NCBI GenBank assembly: GCA_946616365.1
Contig: CAMOIX010000005.1
Span: 31,589 to 95,588, forward strand
Length of the DNA: 64,000 nucleotides
Reading direction: 5' to 3'
Source: AC2028 sp002373595
GTDB lineage: Bacteria > Bacillota > Clostridia > Lachnospirales > Lachnospiraceae
Part shown: positions 17,871-26,459 of the stretch, piece after piece
Numbering within the stretch: position 1 is the stretch's first letter
Layout: each line of letters opens with the position of its first letter
Position numbers and translations under genes: made by a program
Notes under the pieces: model-generated
Database searches by the model: none
Seen by the model: the letters and a program-made list of their open reading frames with translations, nothing else
What the model was told of the DNA's origin: nothing

Positions 17871-20015
17871 TCTGTCGTTTCTGCCTGCGTAGTAGCGGGC
17901 CTTATCTTCATACATCATCTTGTCGGCCTGCTTCTTGACATCCTCACAATCGGGGTTGCCGTCAGAAGCATAGATGAAACCAAGCGAAGCGCTTCTTCCT
18001 TTTTCCCTAAGCAGTTCTTTGACGTGTTCAACGGATTCGGTAAATATGCTCTCGTAATTTGTTACCATATATGCCGCAAATTCATCTCCGCCCATTCGGT
18101 AGACATTTTCCCTGCCGTATACTTCGGCAAGTACGGTTGCGACATCCTTGATCATGCGGTCGCCTTCTTCATGTCCGAGAGTATCGTTGGCAACTTTCAG
18201 ACCGTTGATATCACACATAACAAATCCGTAAGGACGGTTTCGGTCGAGCTTATACTCTTCGAATTCTTGGATGGCACGGCGGTTCTTGACGCCGGTCATC
18301 TGATCGTAGTAACTGTACTGTATGAGCTTGAGCTCGTTGTCACGCTGACTTAAGGTCTCGGATAAGAAGTACTCGAGGAGCTGAACTATGCCGGCCACCT
18401 CGTCCATCAGATCGGGAGGAGGATTGTTGATGCCAAAGAATCCTCTGTATTCGGATCCGTTAAGTATCGGAGCGGTGATGATACTCTTTACGCCGCGCCC
18501 TGAAAGCTCATTGTAGATAACGGGTTCAGCTTCTTTAAGCTTTTCAATATCGCGAATGACGATATTCTCGCCGTTTTTAAATTTCTCATAGAACTTGTCC
18601 ACGATACCGGTGTAGGGAACGCTTTCGTGCCTGGGAGCATCGTCCGTCGGATCTTCGGCACTCCAGATGTAAGTGTTGTCCAGTTTACCGTTTTTCTGAT
18701 CTTCGTAGATGTAAGCATCGGTCGCACGGAACTCTTTGCCCATATATTCGAGCATCTGGTGGAGAGTCTCTTCTGTTGACTTTCCGGACATCGCGTACTG
18801 CATGAGTGAGTTTACGAACTTATCCTGCCTGTTGCCCTTTCGCTCCATAGAGATCCACTTGACGATCTGCATAAATATCGCAGCCATGAAGACCATGAGT
18901 CCGATCTGCATGAACAGACCGCTGTTCTGCTTGGAATTGCCGGACAGAGAGTATCTGGCGATATCTACGAAACTTCCGAATATGAAACAGATCGCTCCGT
19001 TTCTGAAAAAGCCCAAAGAAGTGGGGAGATTGTATTTCTTGCAATAGATACGGTTCCTTATGAACATAACGATCGCAAGGGTCGTGGCCAGAGCATATGA
19101 TACATAGAAGATAGGCATCAGTTTATGCATATCGATATCGAAGACGAGCCTGAGGAAAAGAGTCAGGGCCAGGGTCGCTGCCGACAGTATAAATGCGATC
19201 AGCGGATAGATCTTATTCTTTTTCTTTATGATCGAATTGATAAAGACTATCGCAGGATATTCGACAAAAGGTATAAGCAGGTAATCGAGAACACGGATCG
19301 CCTCGGTGCTGTCGATGAGAATCTGAAGGACAGATGATTCGATAAGAGTCCAAAAACCCATGATCACCAGAGCGCCGCCGAGAGCAAATAGATTATAGGG
19401 GAACTTGGTCTCGTGATACATTCCGAGATGTACGACCATGATCGCTATGCCGAAGAATACGATGAGAGAGGACACAAGGAATGCTGCGGCATTCTCACTG
19501 AAGATCCTGTGATAGAATGTACGGTTGTTGCAGATCGCACAGTCAGGAAATCGTCCGCTGCTCTCTCCGATATATGGAAGTGCGATCTCTATCGTAACCG
19601 TTTTGCCGGCATCCGAAGGGGAGAGTGAGATGTTATGATAGATATCTCCGGTGCCCCATCCGGTGAGATTTTTTCTGGGAAAATATACATAGACAGTACT
19701 GCCGTCAATCTTGACAGAGAAGCTTACATTGCGGCTGATGAGGTTTAAGTCGTCGCCTGAGAGTATTCCTGCGGGGAGAGTATTGTATACGGTAATGTAT
19801 CCGCGACTGTCCGAAGGCGGAAGCTTGGTGAGCGAGGTATTTCGGCCCGCACTGCTCTTCCAACCGCCCGCATAGTTGATGTAGTGGTCGTTGTCGTAGT
19901 TCCTGCTGAGCTTGTAGATGTCTGTTCCGACGAAGATATAAATCAGGAAGCCCAGAAGTATGAGAAGATATAAAATTGCCAATACCGAGAAGAATCGGCG
20001 CTTTCTTTTTTCCAT
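17853..20015 (-). CDS. Membrane diguanylate cyclase with GAF domain
   Basis: The start at 20015 (MEKRKRRFFSVLA) is preferred over an upstream extension because the first membrane helix follows directly; it gives 720 residues. After the first helix comes an extracytoplasmic domain (about 35-180), then about seven membrane segments (about 185-390), a GAF domain (about 420-560) and a C-terminal GGDEF domain. The active motif GGDEF is intact at residues 642-646. The RxxD inhibitory site is not present at its usual place. The enzyme should make cyclic di-GMP in response to an outside or membrane signal. It is a single gene with its own terminator, convergent with GH43. Confidence 0.88.
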   Translation of the reverse strand: MEKRKRRFFSVLAILYLLILLGFLIYIFVGTDIYKLSRNYDNDHYINYAGGWKSSAGRNTSLTKLPPSDSRGYITVYNTLPAGILSGDDLNLISRNVSFSVKIDGSTVYVYFPRKNLTGWGTGDIYHNISLSPSDAGKTVTIEIALPYIGESSGRFPDCAICNNRTFYHRIFSENAAAFLVSSLIVFFGIAIMVVHLGMYHETKFPYNLFALGGALVIMGFWTLIESSVLQILIDSTEAIRVLDYLLIPFVEYPAIVFINSIIKKKNKIYPLIAFILSAATLALTLFLRLVFDIDMHKLMPIFYVSYALATTLAIVMFIRNRIYCKKYNLPTSLGFFRNGAICFIFGSFVDIARYSLSGNSKQNSGLFMQIGLMVFMAAIFMQIVKWISMERKGNRQDKFVNSLMQYAMSGKSTEETLHQMLEYMGKEFRATDAYIYEDQKNGKLDNTYIWSAEDPTDDAPRHESVPYTGIVDKFYEKFKNGENIVIRDIEKLKEAEPVIYNELSGRGVKSIITAPILNGSEYRGFFGINNPPPDLMDEVAGIVQLLEYFLSETLSQRDNELKLIQYSYYDQMTGVKNRRAIQEFEEYKLDRNRPYGFVMCDINGLKVANDTLGHEEGDRMIKDVATVLAEVYGRENVYRMGGDEFAAYMVTNYESIFTESVEHVKELLREKGRSASLGFIYASDGNPDCEDVKKQADKMMYEDKARYYAGRNDRRAARR

Positions 20016-20087
20016 ATAATGTATTTTACCCCTACCGGGGCAGTTGGTCAAACAAATAACAATCCCCGAAAAAACCTTAATTTTTCG

Positions 20088-20116
20088 TTGACAAGGGGTA
20101 TTTACGTGCGTATAAT
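20088..20116 (+). promoter_or_regulatory. Consensus sigma-A promoter of the str operon
   Basis: A perfect TTGACA (20088-20093) and TATAAT (20111-20116) with a 17-base spacer, the best promoter in the window. The leader to rpsL is about 85 bases. The rest of the 20016-20207 gap holds only this promoter and leader. Confidence 0.93.
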
Positions 20117-20207
20117 ATTCTAGCATGCGCAAAAAGGCGGGATAAGTGCGCCTTAAAATAAGAAAAATTCAGCGCATAGTATTATAGAAAGGAAAGGTGA
20201 ACCCAGA

Positions 20208-20630
20208 ATGCCAACATTCAACCAGTTAGTCAGAAAGGGACGCGAAACTTCCGTTAAGAAGTCGACGGCACCTGCTCTTCAGAAGGGATACAACTCTCTT
20301 CACAAGAAGGCTACCGATACCTCTTCTCCTCAGAAGCGCGGCGTTTGCACTGCAGTTAAGACTGCAACCCCTAAGAAGCCTAACTCTGCTCTTCGTAAGA
20401 TCGCCAGAGTGCGTCTTTCAAACGGAATCGAAGTTACCAGCTACATTCCCGGCGAAGGTCACAATCTTCAGGAGCACAGTGTAGTGCTGATCCGTGGCGG
20501 CCGTGTTAAGGATCTGCCCGGTACCAGGTATCACATCATTCGCGGAACTCTCGATACCGCAGGTGTGGCAAACCGTAAGCAGGCGCGTTCCAAGTACGGT
20601 GCCAAGAGACCTAAGGAAGCTAAGAAGTAA
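20208..20630 (+). CDS. rpsL: 30S ribosomal protein S12
   Basis: A 140-residue protein with MPTFNQLVRKGRE, the PKKPNSALRK loop and the GGRVKDLPG motif. K56, the equivalent of E. coli K42 (mature numbering), is lysine, so the streptomycin site looks wild type. S12 sits at the decoding centre. A GAAAGGAAAGG site precedes the ATG. It is followed by an unusual 187-base structured gap before rpsG. Confidence 0.97.
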   Translation: MPTFNQLVRKGRETSVKKSTAPALQKGYNSLHKKATDTSSPQKRGVCTAVKTATPKKPNSALRKIARVRLSNGIEVTSYIPGEGHNLQEHSVVLIRGGRVKDLPGTRYHIIRGTLDTAGVANRKQARSKYGAKRPKEAKK

Positions 20631-20817
20631 TAAGCTGACCTAAGGAGTAGCAACGTACAGGATCGGAAAAGCGAAACGAACTAAGGTTAAAGTGTTGAAT
20701 TGGGATTCATTTGATGAGCCTGATTCAGGCACCGCGCTGAAGGGATACACAGTGAGTACCGATGATTTATTGATGGTCATGTAAGAATGTGACCGGATTA
20801 ATAAGGAGGGAAGAGAC
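20631..20817 (+). promoter_or_regulatory. Structured rpsL-rpsG intergenic RNA, candidate S7 autoregulatory region
   Basis: A 187-base gap inside the operon with no gene. GTGT (20692-20695) and ACAC (20747-20750) can enclose two hairpins: TGAAT-TGGG-ATTCA (20696-20709) and GCCTG-ATT-CAGGC (20718-20730). A further stem, GGTCA/TGACC, spans 20775-20794 just before the rpsG ribosome binding site. In E. coli, S7 represses its own synthesis by binding the rpsL-rpsG gap; an equivalent role here is inference. Confidence 0.45.
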
Positions 20818-21288
20818 GTGCCTAGAAAAGGACATATAGCAAAAAGAGACGTATTAGCAGATCCTTTGTATAACGATAAGGTCGTTACCAAGCTTATCAA
20901 CAACGTAATGCTTGACGGCAAGAAGAGCGTAGCTCAGAAGATCGTTTACGGAGCATTTGCACAGGTGGAAGAGAAGGCCGGAAAGCCTGCTCTCGAGGTT
21001 TTCCAGGAGGCTATGAACAATGCATGCCCCAGCCTTGAGTGTAAAGCTCGCCGTATCGGCGGCGCCACCTACCAGGTTCCTCTCGAGGTTAAGCCCGAGA
21101 GACGCCAGACCCTGGGACTTCGTTGGATCACCATGTTTGCGCGCAAGCGCCCTGAGAAGACCATGGTCGACAGACTGGCGAACGAGATCCTTGATGCAGC
21201 AGCCAACACCGGCGGAGCTGTTAAGAGGAAGGAAGATATGCACAAGATGGCCGAGGCAAACAAGGCTTTCGCGCATTATCGTTTCTAA
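20818..21288 (+). CDS. rpsG: 30S ribosomal protein S7
   Basis: A 156-residue protein with a GTG start, confirmed by AAGGAGGGAAG upstream and the usual N-terminus PRKGHIAKRD. It nucleates the 3' domain of 16S rRNA and binds mRNA near the E site. The fusA gene follows after 13 bases with its own AAGGAGGG site. Confidence 0.97.
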   Translation: MPRKGHIAKRDVLADPLYNDKVVTKLINNVMLDGKKSVAQKIVYGAFAQVEEKAGKPALEVFQEAMNNACPSLECKARRIGGATYQVPLEVKPERRQTLGLRWITMFARKRPEKTMVDRLANEILDAAANTGGAVKRKEDMHKMAEANKAFAHYRF

Positions 21289-21301
21289 GGAGGGATAGTC
21301 A

Positions 21302-23464
21302 ATGGCAGGAAGAGAATATCCCCTTGAGAGAACAAGAAATATCGGTATTATGGCACATATCGATGCAGGTAAGACCACTCTTACCGAGCGTATACTGTAC
21401 TATACCGGTATCAACTACAAGATCGGCGATACCCACGAAGGTACCGCAACGATGGACTGGATGGAGCAGGAGCAGGAGAGAGGTATAACCATTACTTCCG
21501 CTGCTACCACCTGTCACTGGACTCTTGAGAAAGAGACCAAGCCCATGCCCGGAGCTCTTGAGCATCGTATCAATATCATTGATACCCCGGGACACGTAGA
21601 CTTCACCGTAGAGGTTGAGAGATCTCTCCGTGTACTTGATGGAGCAGTCGGTGTCTTCTGCGCAAAGGGCGGTGTTGAGCCTCAGTCCGAGAACGTATGG
21701 CGTCAGGCGGATACTTACAACGTACCCCGTATGGCATTCATCAACAAGATGGATATCCTTGGCGCTAACTTCTACGCAGCGGTCGATCAGATCCGTACCA
21801 GACTCGGAAAGAACGCTATCTGCCTCCAGCTTCCTATAGGCAAGGAGGACGAGTTCAAGGGTATCATCGACCTCTTCGAAATGAAGGCTTATATCTATAA
21901 CGATGATAAGGGCGATGACATCACTGTTACCGAGGATCTCGGTGACATGGCTGATGAAGCTAAGCTCTATCACGATGAACTCGTCGAGAAGGTCTGCGAG
22001 CTTGATGACGACCTTACGATGATGTTCCTTGAGGGCGAGGAGCCCTCTGTTGAGGACATGAAGGCAGCCCTCAGAAAGGCTACCTGCGAGTGCAGAGCGG
22101 TCCCTGTATGCTGCGGAAGCGCATACCGTAACAAGGGAGTTCAGAAGCTCCTTGACGCAGTGCTCGAGTTCATGCCCGCTCCTACCGACGTACCCGACAT
22201 AACCGGTACCGATCTTGACGGTAACGAGGTAACCAGAAAGTCCTCCGACGACGAGCCTTTCGCTGCTCTCGCATTCAAGATCATGACCGACCCCTTTGTC
22301 GGAAAACTCGCATATATCCGCGTATACTCCGGTACTCTCAATTCCGGATCCTACGTTCTCAATGCTACCAAGGGCAAGAAGGAGCGTGCAGGACGTATAC
22401 TGCAGATGCATGCTAACAAGCGTGCCGAGCTGGATAAGGTTTACTCCGGTGATATCGCGGCTGTTGTAGGCTTCAAGGATACCACGACCGGAGATACGGT
22501 CTGCGATGAGCAGCATCCCGTTATCCTCGAGTCTATGGAATTCCCCGAGCCCGTTATCGAGCTTGCTATCGAGCCCAAGACCAAAGCAGGTCAGGACAAG
22601 ATGGGTGAGGCTCTTGCAAAGCTTGCCGAGGAGGATCCCACATTCCGTCAGCACACAGATCCCGAGACCGGACAGACCATCATCGCCGGAATGGGAGAGC
22701 TCCATCTGGAGATCATTGTAGACAGACTCCTTCGCGAGTTCCATGTAGAAGCAAACGTAGGTGCACCTCAGGTTGCATATAAGGAAGCATTCACCAAGGC
22801 TGTTGAAGTTGATTCCAAGTATGCTAAGCAGTCCGGTGGACGCGGACAGTACGGTCACTGCCGTGTTAAGTTCGAGCCCATGGAGGCTAACTGCGATCAC
22901 TTTGAGGTTGATCCCAAGGCCAACGTTCTTATCAACGAGCCTCCCATGCTTCTCTTCGAGTCTACCGTTGTCGGCGGTGCTATTCCCAAGGAGTACATCC
23001 CCGCAGTCGGAGACGGTATCAAGGAAGCTATGCAGGCAGGTATCCTTGGCGGATTCCCCGTACTTGGCATTCATGCTAATGTTTACGACGGATCCTACCA
23101 CGAGGTCGACTCCTCCGAGATGGCATTCCACATCGCAGGATCGATGGCATTCAAGGATGCTATGGCAAAGGCAGCACCTGTGCTCCTCGAGCCTATAATG
23201 AAGGTCGAAGTAACCATGCCTGAGGATTACATGGGCGACGTTATCGGAGATCTCAACTCCCGCAGAGGACAGGTTGAAGGATTTGATGACATCGGAGGCG
23301 GAAAGCTTGTACGCGCATTCGTTCCCCTCGCTGAGATGTTCGGATACTCCACTGACCTTCGTTCACGTACTCAGGGACGTGGTAACTACTCGATGTTCTT
23401 CGAGAAGTACGAGCCCGTTCCGAAGAACGTTCAGGAGAAGGTTTTAGCCAACAAGGCTAAGTAA
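21302..23464 (+). CDS. fusA: Elongation factor G
   Basis: A 720-residue translational GTPase. The G1 motif AHIDAGKTT, G3 DTPGH and G4 NKMD are all present in the first 150 residues; domains II-V follow with the domain IV loop SGGRGQYGHCR near residue 510. It drives ribosome translocation. It is slightly longer than the roughly 690 residues typical of the family, partly from an extra segment around the PKANVLINEPPMLL region in domain IV. It is the third gene of the str operon. Confidence 0.97.
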   Translation: MAGREYPLERTRNIGIMAHIDAGKTTLTERILYYTGINYKIGDTHEGTATMDWMEQEQERGITITSAATTCHWTLEKETKPMPGALEHRINIIDTPGHVDFTVEVERSLRVLDGAVGVFCAKGGVEPQSENVWRQADTYNVPRMAFINKMDILGANFYAAVDQIRTRLGKNAICLQLPIGKEDEFKGIIDLFEMKAYIYNDDKGDDITVTEDLGDMADEAKLYHDELVEKVCELDDDLTMMFLEGEEPSVEDMKAALRKATCECRAVPVCCGSAYRNKGVQKLLDAVLEFMPAPTDVPDITGTDLDGNEVTRKSSDDEPFAALAFKIMTDPFVGKLAYIRVYSGTLNSGSYVLNATKGKKERAGRILQMHANKRAELDKVYSGDIAAVVGFKDTTTGDTVCDEQHPVILESMEFPEPVIELAIEPKTKAGQDKMGEALAKLAEEDPTFRQHTDPETGQTIIAGMGELHLEIIVDRLLREFHVEANVGAPQVAYKEAFTKAVEVDSKYAKQSGGRGQYGHCRVKFEPMEANCDHFEVDPKANVLINEPPMLLFESTVVGGAIPKEYIPAVGDGIKEAMQAGILGGFPVLGIHANVYDGSYHEVDSSEMAFHIAGSMAFKDAMAKAAPVLLEPIMKVEVTMPEDYMGDVIGDLNSRRGQVEGFDDIGGGKLVRAFVPLAEMFGYSTDLRSRTQGRGNYSMFFEKYEPVPKNVQEKVLANKAK

Positions 23465-23491
23465 AGAGCAATCGGAAAAGCAAAATTTTCC

Positions 23492-23520
23492 TTGAAAACC
23501 AATACCTCATTTACTATAAT
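23492..23520 (+). promoter_or_regulatory. Sigma-A promoter of tuf
   Basis: TTGAAA at 23492-23497 and TATAAT at 23515-23520 with a 17-base spacer, in the 94-base gap after fusA. It allows EF-Tu to be made at a higher level than the rest of the operon. Confidence 0.88.
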
Positions 23521-23558
23521 GAGGAACATACAAACCATTTTACAGGAGGATATTAAAA

Positions 23559-24746
23559 ATGGCTAAGGCGAAATTTGAAAGAACTAAACCCCATTGTAAC
23601 ATCGGTACCATCGGCCACGTTGACCATGGTAAAACCACTCTTACCGCAGCAATCACCAAGACTCTTAATGCAAGACTTGGTACCGGTGAGGCAGTTGCAT
23701 TCGATATGATCGATAAGGCACCCGAAGAGAGAGAGCGTGGAATCACCATCTCTACCGCACACGTTGAGTATGAGACCGAGAAGAGACACTATGCTCACGT
23801 TGACTGCCCGGGACACGCTGACTACGTTAAGAACATGATCACCGGAGCTGCTCAGATGGACGGAGCTATCCTCGTTGTTGCAGCTACCGACGGTGTTATG
23901 GCACAGACCAAGGAGCACATCCTTCTTTCCAGACAGGTAGGCGTTCCTTACATCGTAGTATTCCTTAACAAGTGCGACATGGTAGACGATCCTGAGCTTA
24001 TCGAGCTCGTTGAGATGGAAGTTACCGAGCAGCTTGAGGAGTACGGATTCACCGGATGCCCTATCGTTAAGGGTTCCGCTCTTAAGGCTCTTGAGGATCC
24101 TTCAAGCGAGTGGGGAGACAAGATCCTTGAGCTTATGCACACTGTTGATGATTATATTCCCGATCCTCAGCGTGACACCGACAAGCCTTTCCTTATGCCT
24201 GTCGAGGACGTATTCACCATCACCGGACGTGGAACAGTTGCTACCGGCCGTGTAGAGCGTGGTACCCTTCACCTCAACGACGAAATCGAGATCATCGGTA
24301 TCAAGGAAGAGACTCAGAAGTCTGTTGTTACCGGTATCGAGATGTTCAGAAAGCTTCTTGACGAGGCACAGGCTGGTGATAACATCGGAGCACTCCTTCG
24401 TGGTATCAACAGAACTGACATCGAGCGTGGCCAGGTTGTAGCTAAGCCCGGAACAGTTACCTGCCACAGAAAGTTTACCGCTCAGGTATACGTTCTTACC
24501 AAGGATGAAGGAGGACGTCACACTCCTTTCTTCAACAACTATCGTCCTCAGTTCTACTTCAGAACTACCGACGTTACCGGCGTTTGCAACCTTCCTGAAG
24601 GAACCGAGATGTGCATGCCCGGCGATAACGTTGAGATGACCATCGAGCTCATCCACCCCATCGCTATGGAGCAGGGACTTACCTTCGCTATCAGAGAAGG
24701 TGGACGTACCGTTGGTTCAGGCCGTGTTGCTACCGTTATCGAGTAA
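23559..24746 (+). CDS. tuf: Elongation factor Tu
   Basis: A 395-residue GTPase starting MAKAKFERTKPHCNIGTIGHVDHGKTT. G1 GHVDHGKT, G3 DCPGHADYV and G4 NKCD are intact, followed by the two beta-barrel domains. It delivers aminoacyl-tRNA to the ribosome. A CAGGAGG site precedes the ATG and a strong terminator follows. Confidence 0.98.
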   Translation: MAKAKFERTKPHCNIGTIGHVDHGKTTLTAAITKTLNARLGTGEAVAFDMIDKAPEERERGITISTAHVEYETEKRHYAHVDCPGHADYVKNMITGAAQMDGAILVVAATDGVMAQTKEHILLSRQVGVPYIVVFLNKCDMVDDPELIELVEMEVTEQLEEYGFTGCPIVKGSALKALEDPSSEWGDKILELMHTVDDYIPDPQRDTDKPFLMPVEDVFTITGRGTVATGRVERGTLHLNDEIEIIGIKEETQKSVVTGIEMFRKLLDEAQAGDNIGALLRGINRTDIERGQVVAKPGTVTCHRKFTAQVYVLTKDEGGRHTPFFNNYRPQFYFRTTDVTGVCNLPEGTEMCMPGDNVEMTIELIHPIAMEQGLTFAIREGGRTVGSGRVATVIE

Positions 24747-24772
24747 TCAATAAAAGCCTAAACTCTTACAAA

Positions 24773-24810
24773 GGGGCTGTCGCTTTAGATGCGACAGCCC
24801 CCTTTTTATT
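24773..24810 (+). terminator. Intrinsic terminator after tuf
   Basis: GGGGCTGTCGC (24773-24783) pairs perfectly with GCGACAGCCCC (24791-24801), followed by a T-rich run to 24810. Confidence 0.93.
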
Positions 24811-24843
24811 TACAATCAACAAAAGCAGTGATAAAATGTGCAT
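24801..24843 (+). repeat. Direct repeat copy 1 flanking the DUF2442 gene
   Basis: 43 bases beginning in the T-run of the tuf terminator and ending AATGTGCAT. It differs from the copy at 25226-25268 at only four positions, all A or C here and G there. Confidence 0.85.
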
Positions 24844-24927
24844 GTCCTGTATGGTGAATATGTGGGAATTTTTGATATTTCATCAAGGAAAATGACTGAC
24901 GGTGATCTCCCGCCATTATAGATTTTT

Positions 24928-25191
24928 ATGATACCAAGAATAAAAAAATTAGAAGCCAAAGAAAGGTATAAACTGCACGTCATCTTCGATTCGGGAGAAG
25001 AGGTTATTTATGATGTCAGTGATGATATCAATAATACACCGGGATTCTCTGCTTTAAAAAATGAAATAGGACTGTTCGTTAATTTCAAATTGGATGAAAG
25101 TAGAACTTGTGTTTTTTGGAATGATGAAATAGATATTCCGAGTGATATCATTTATGAATACGGACATAAAGTGAAAGATCTTTCTGAGTAA
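24928..25191 (+). CDS. DUF2442-like small protein
   Basis: An 87-residue protein starting MIPRIKKLEAKERYKLHVIFDSGEE, resembling DUF2442 proteins: a short beta-rich domain with a late conserved W-x-D/E pattern (FWNDEIDIPSDIIYEYG). Family members are often found near toxin-antitoxin or phage genes, but no partner is visible here. There is no Shine-Dalgarno sequence; TATAGAT lies about 5 bases before the ATG, so a leaderless message is possible. The gene has lower GC than its neighbours and is bracketed by 43-bp repeats, which points to acquisition or rearrangement. Confidence 0.7.
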   Translation: MIPRIKKLEAKERYKLHVIFDSGEEVIYDVSDDINNTPGFSALKNEIGLFVNFKLDESRTCVFWNDEIDIPSDIIYEYGHKVKDLSE

Positions 25192-25198
25192 TATTTCA

Positions 25199-25232
25199 GA
25201 GCCTGACGTGTGAAAATGTCAGGCTCCTTTTT
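25199..25232 (+). terminator. Intrinsic terminator after the DUF2442 gene
   Basis: GAGCCTGAC (25199-25207) pairs with GTCAGGCTC (25218-25226), followed by CTTTTTG. Eight bases separate it from the stop codon. Confidence 0.88.
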
Positions 25233-25268
25233 GTTTGCAATCAAGAAAAGCAGTGATAGAATGTGCAT
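25226..25268 (+). repeat. Direct repeat copy 2 flanking the DUF2442 gene
   Basis: 43 bases matching 24801-24843 at 39 positions. As in copy 1, it begins within the T-run side of a terminator. The two copies are about 425 bases apart. Confidence 0.85.
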
Positions 25269-25294
25269 ATCATTCTTTCATATATAAAAACCTG

Positions 25295-26281
25295 TTATTC
25301 TGCTTCAAGCCTTCTTGCGGCATCCATAAACTTATCTTTGATCAGAGTCTTGAGTTCATTTCCTTCTGCGGGCGCCTTCGAAAGGGGAAGGAATCCACCT
25401 GCCATAAATGAGTGTCCGCCGCCGCTTCCCATGCCATCGAGAGCGAGACTGACGAGTCTGCCGGAATGAACGCCGCCTGCCTCTGATCTGACGGAGAATT
25501 TATATCCGTCATCTCTGCAGGAATATACGATAGCAACTTCTACCTCTTCCAGGGAAAGGATAAAGTCGCAAGCTATCGCGATGAGAGCATCGGGACATGC
25601 GAAAGGTATCGTCGCAAATCCGTACTCACCGTCGATGACGATATCGGATATCGCAGCACCGAATGCTTTGAGATCTTCGAATTCCATCTGGTTCTGTTCG
25701 AGACGCTGTATGATATCGCCATCCGCATTCTTGTTCAGAAAAGCGAATGCGTGAATATCTTCTTCTTTTACTCCGCGTGAGAAACCTGAAGTATCCATCT
25801 TGAGACCGTAGAGAAGAGCGGTTGCGGTCCTGTAGTCGGGCTCCACTCCGAGTTCCTCGAAATAACTCGCTATTATCGTTGAGCAGCTTCCGAGTATACG
25901 GACATCCTTGTAGAAGTAGTCTACCTGTTTCTGGGTGGGATGATGGTCTATACAAGCAACCTCGTCACCGATGAGGTCCATGATATTTCCGCCGAATTTC
26001 TGTGAGTCTACACAGATGATCGGATCCTCTTCCTTCATTATCCCTTCGAGGGAATCCTTGGAAACGATATTGATATCGAGCAGATCTACCATCTTTTTGG
26101 TATTGATACGGTCGATCGCTCCATGATAGCAGAGAGTGGACCCTATCCCGAAGTGTTCAAGGAGTCTGCCCATACCAAATGCAGAAGCTATAGCATCCGG
26201 GTCCGGATAGTTATGAGTCTGTATATATACATTCTTTCCTCTGACGAATTCTATGAGTTCCTGTAAAGTATGGTTTTCCAT
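25295..26281 (-). CDS. DHH/DHHA1 phosphoesterase (NrnA-like)
   Basis: A 328-residue protein with the N-terminal NYPDPDAIAS metal motif, the DHHP motif in CIDHHPT and a C-terminal DHHA1 domain with GSGGGHSFMAGG. The family degrades short oligoribonucleotides or pAp, or hydrolyses cyclic dinucleotide breakdown products, using Mn. A TTCGGAGGTTTGCG ribosome binding site precedes the ATG on the minus strand, with a TATAAT-like box about 25-30 bases further upstream. The predicted structured RNA lies upstream on the same strand, so the two might be transcriptionally linked. Confidence 0.88.
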   Translation of the reverse strand: MENHTLQELIEFVRGKNVYIQTHNYPDPDAIASAFGMGRLLEHFGIGSTLCYHGAIDRINTKKMVDLLDINIVSKDSLEGIMKEEDPIICVDSQKFGGNIMDLIGDEVACIDHHPTQKQVDYFYKDVRILGSCSTIIASYFEELGVEPDYRTATALLYGLKMDTSGFSRGVKEEDIHAFAFLNKNADGDIIQRLEQNQMEFEDLKAFGAAISDIVIDGEYGFATIPFACPDALIAIACDFILSLEEVEVAIVYSCRDDGYKFSVRSEAGGVHSGRLVSLALDGMGSGGGHSFMAGGFLPLSKAPAEGNELKTLIKDKFMDAARRLEAE

Positions 26282-26317
26282 CGCAAACCTCCGAAAATGA
26301 GATTATAACCAATCTGT

Positions 26318-26459
26318 ATCAAAACCTACCCGTCCATTTTACCTTATTTCCCGCTCTCTTTGCAACCGACCCTAATGGCTGCATCACGACAGAATAATGC
26401 ACACAGTTAAAGGCGCCACCCGTTTCATTCGAGTGGCGCCTTCAATGGGTAGGTTCTGT
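26318..26459. repeat. Inverted repeat spanning the 3' end of the predicted RNA
   Basis: AACCTACCC (26323-26331) is the reverse complement of GGGTAGGTT (26447-26455), about 115 bases apart, with the 10-bp terminator-like hairpin in between. On the minus-strand RNA the two arms could pair over 9-11 bp, with one G-U allowed. Confidence 0.55.
26410..26442 (-). terminator. Terminator-like hairpin at the 3' end of the predicted RNA
   Basis: AAGGCGCCAC pairs perfectly with GTGGCGCCTT around a 13-base loop. On the minus strand it is followed by TTTAACTG, a weak U-tract. Confidence 0.5.

Noticed and set aside
20640..20921. A 93-codon minus-strand frame across the rpsL-rpsG gap
   Set aside because: It overlaps the start of rpsG, has no ribosome binding site and resembles nothing known; RNA structure explains the gap better.
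21299..23131. A 610-codon minus-strand frame opposite fusA
   Set aside because: It lies entirely inside a highly conserved gene; the frame is open because of the strong codon bias of fusA, and it has no ribosome binding site or recognisable domain.
26410..26442. T-box element suggested by GGGTGG in the hairpin
   Set aside because: The motif lies on the 3' side of the stem, where a T-box would have it on the antiterminator 5' side, and no specifier loop or downstream aminoacyl-tRNA synthetase or amino-acid gene is present.
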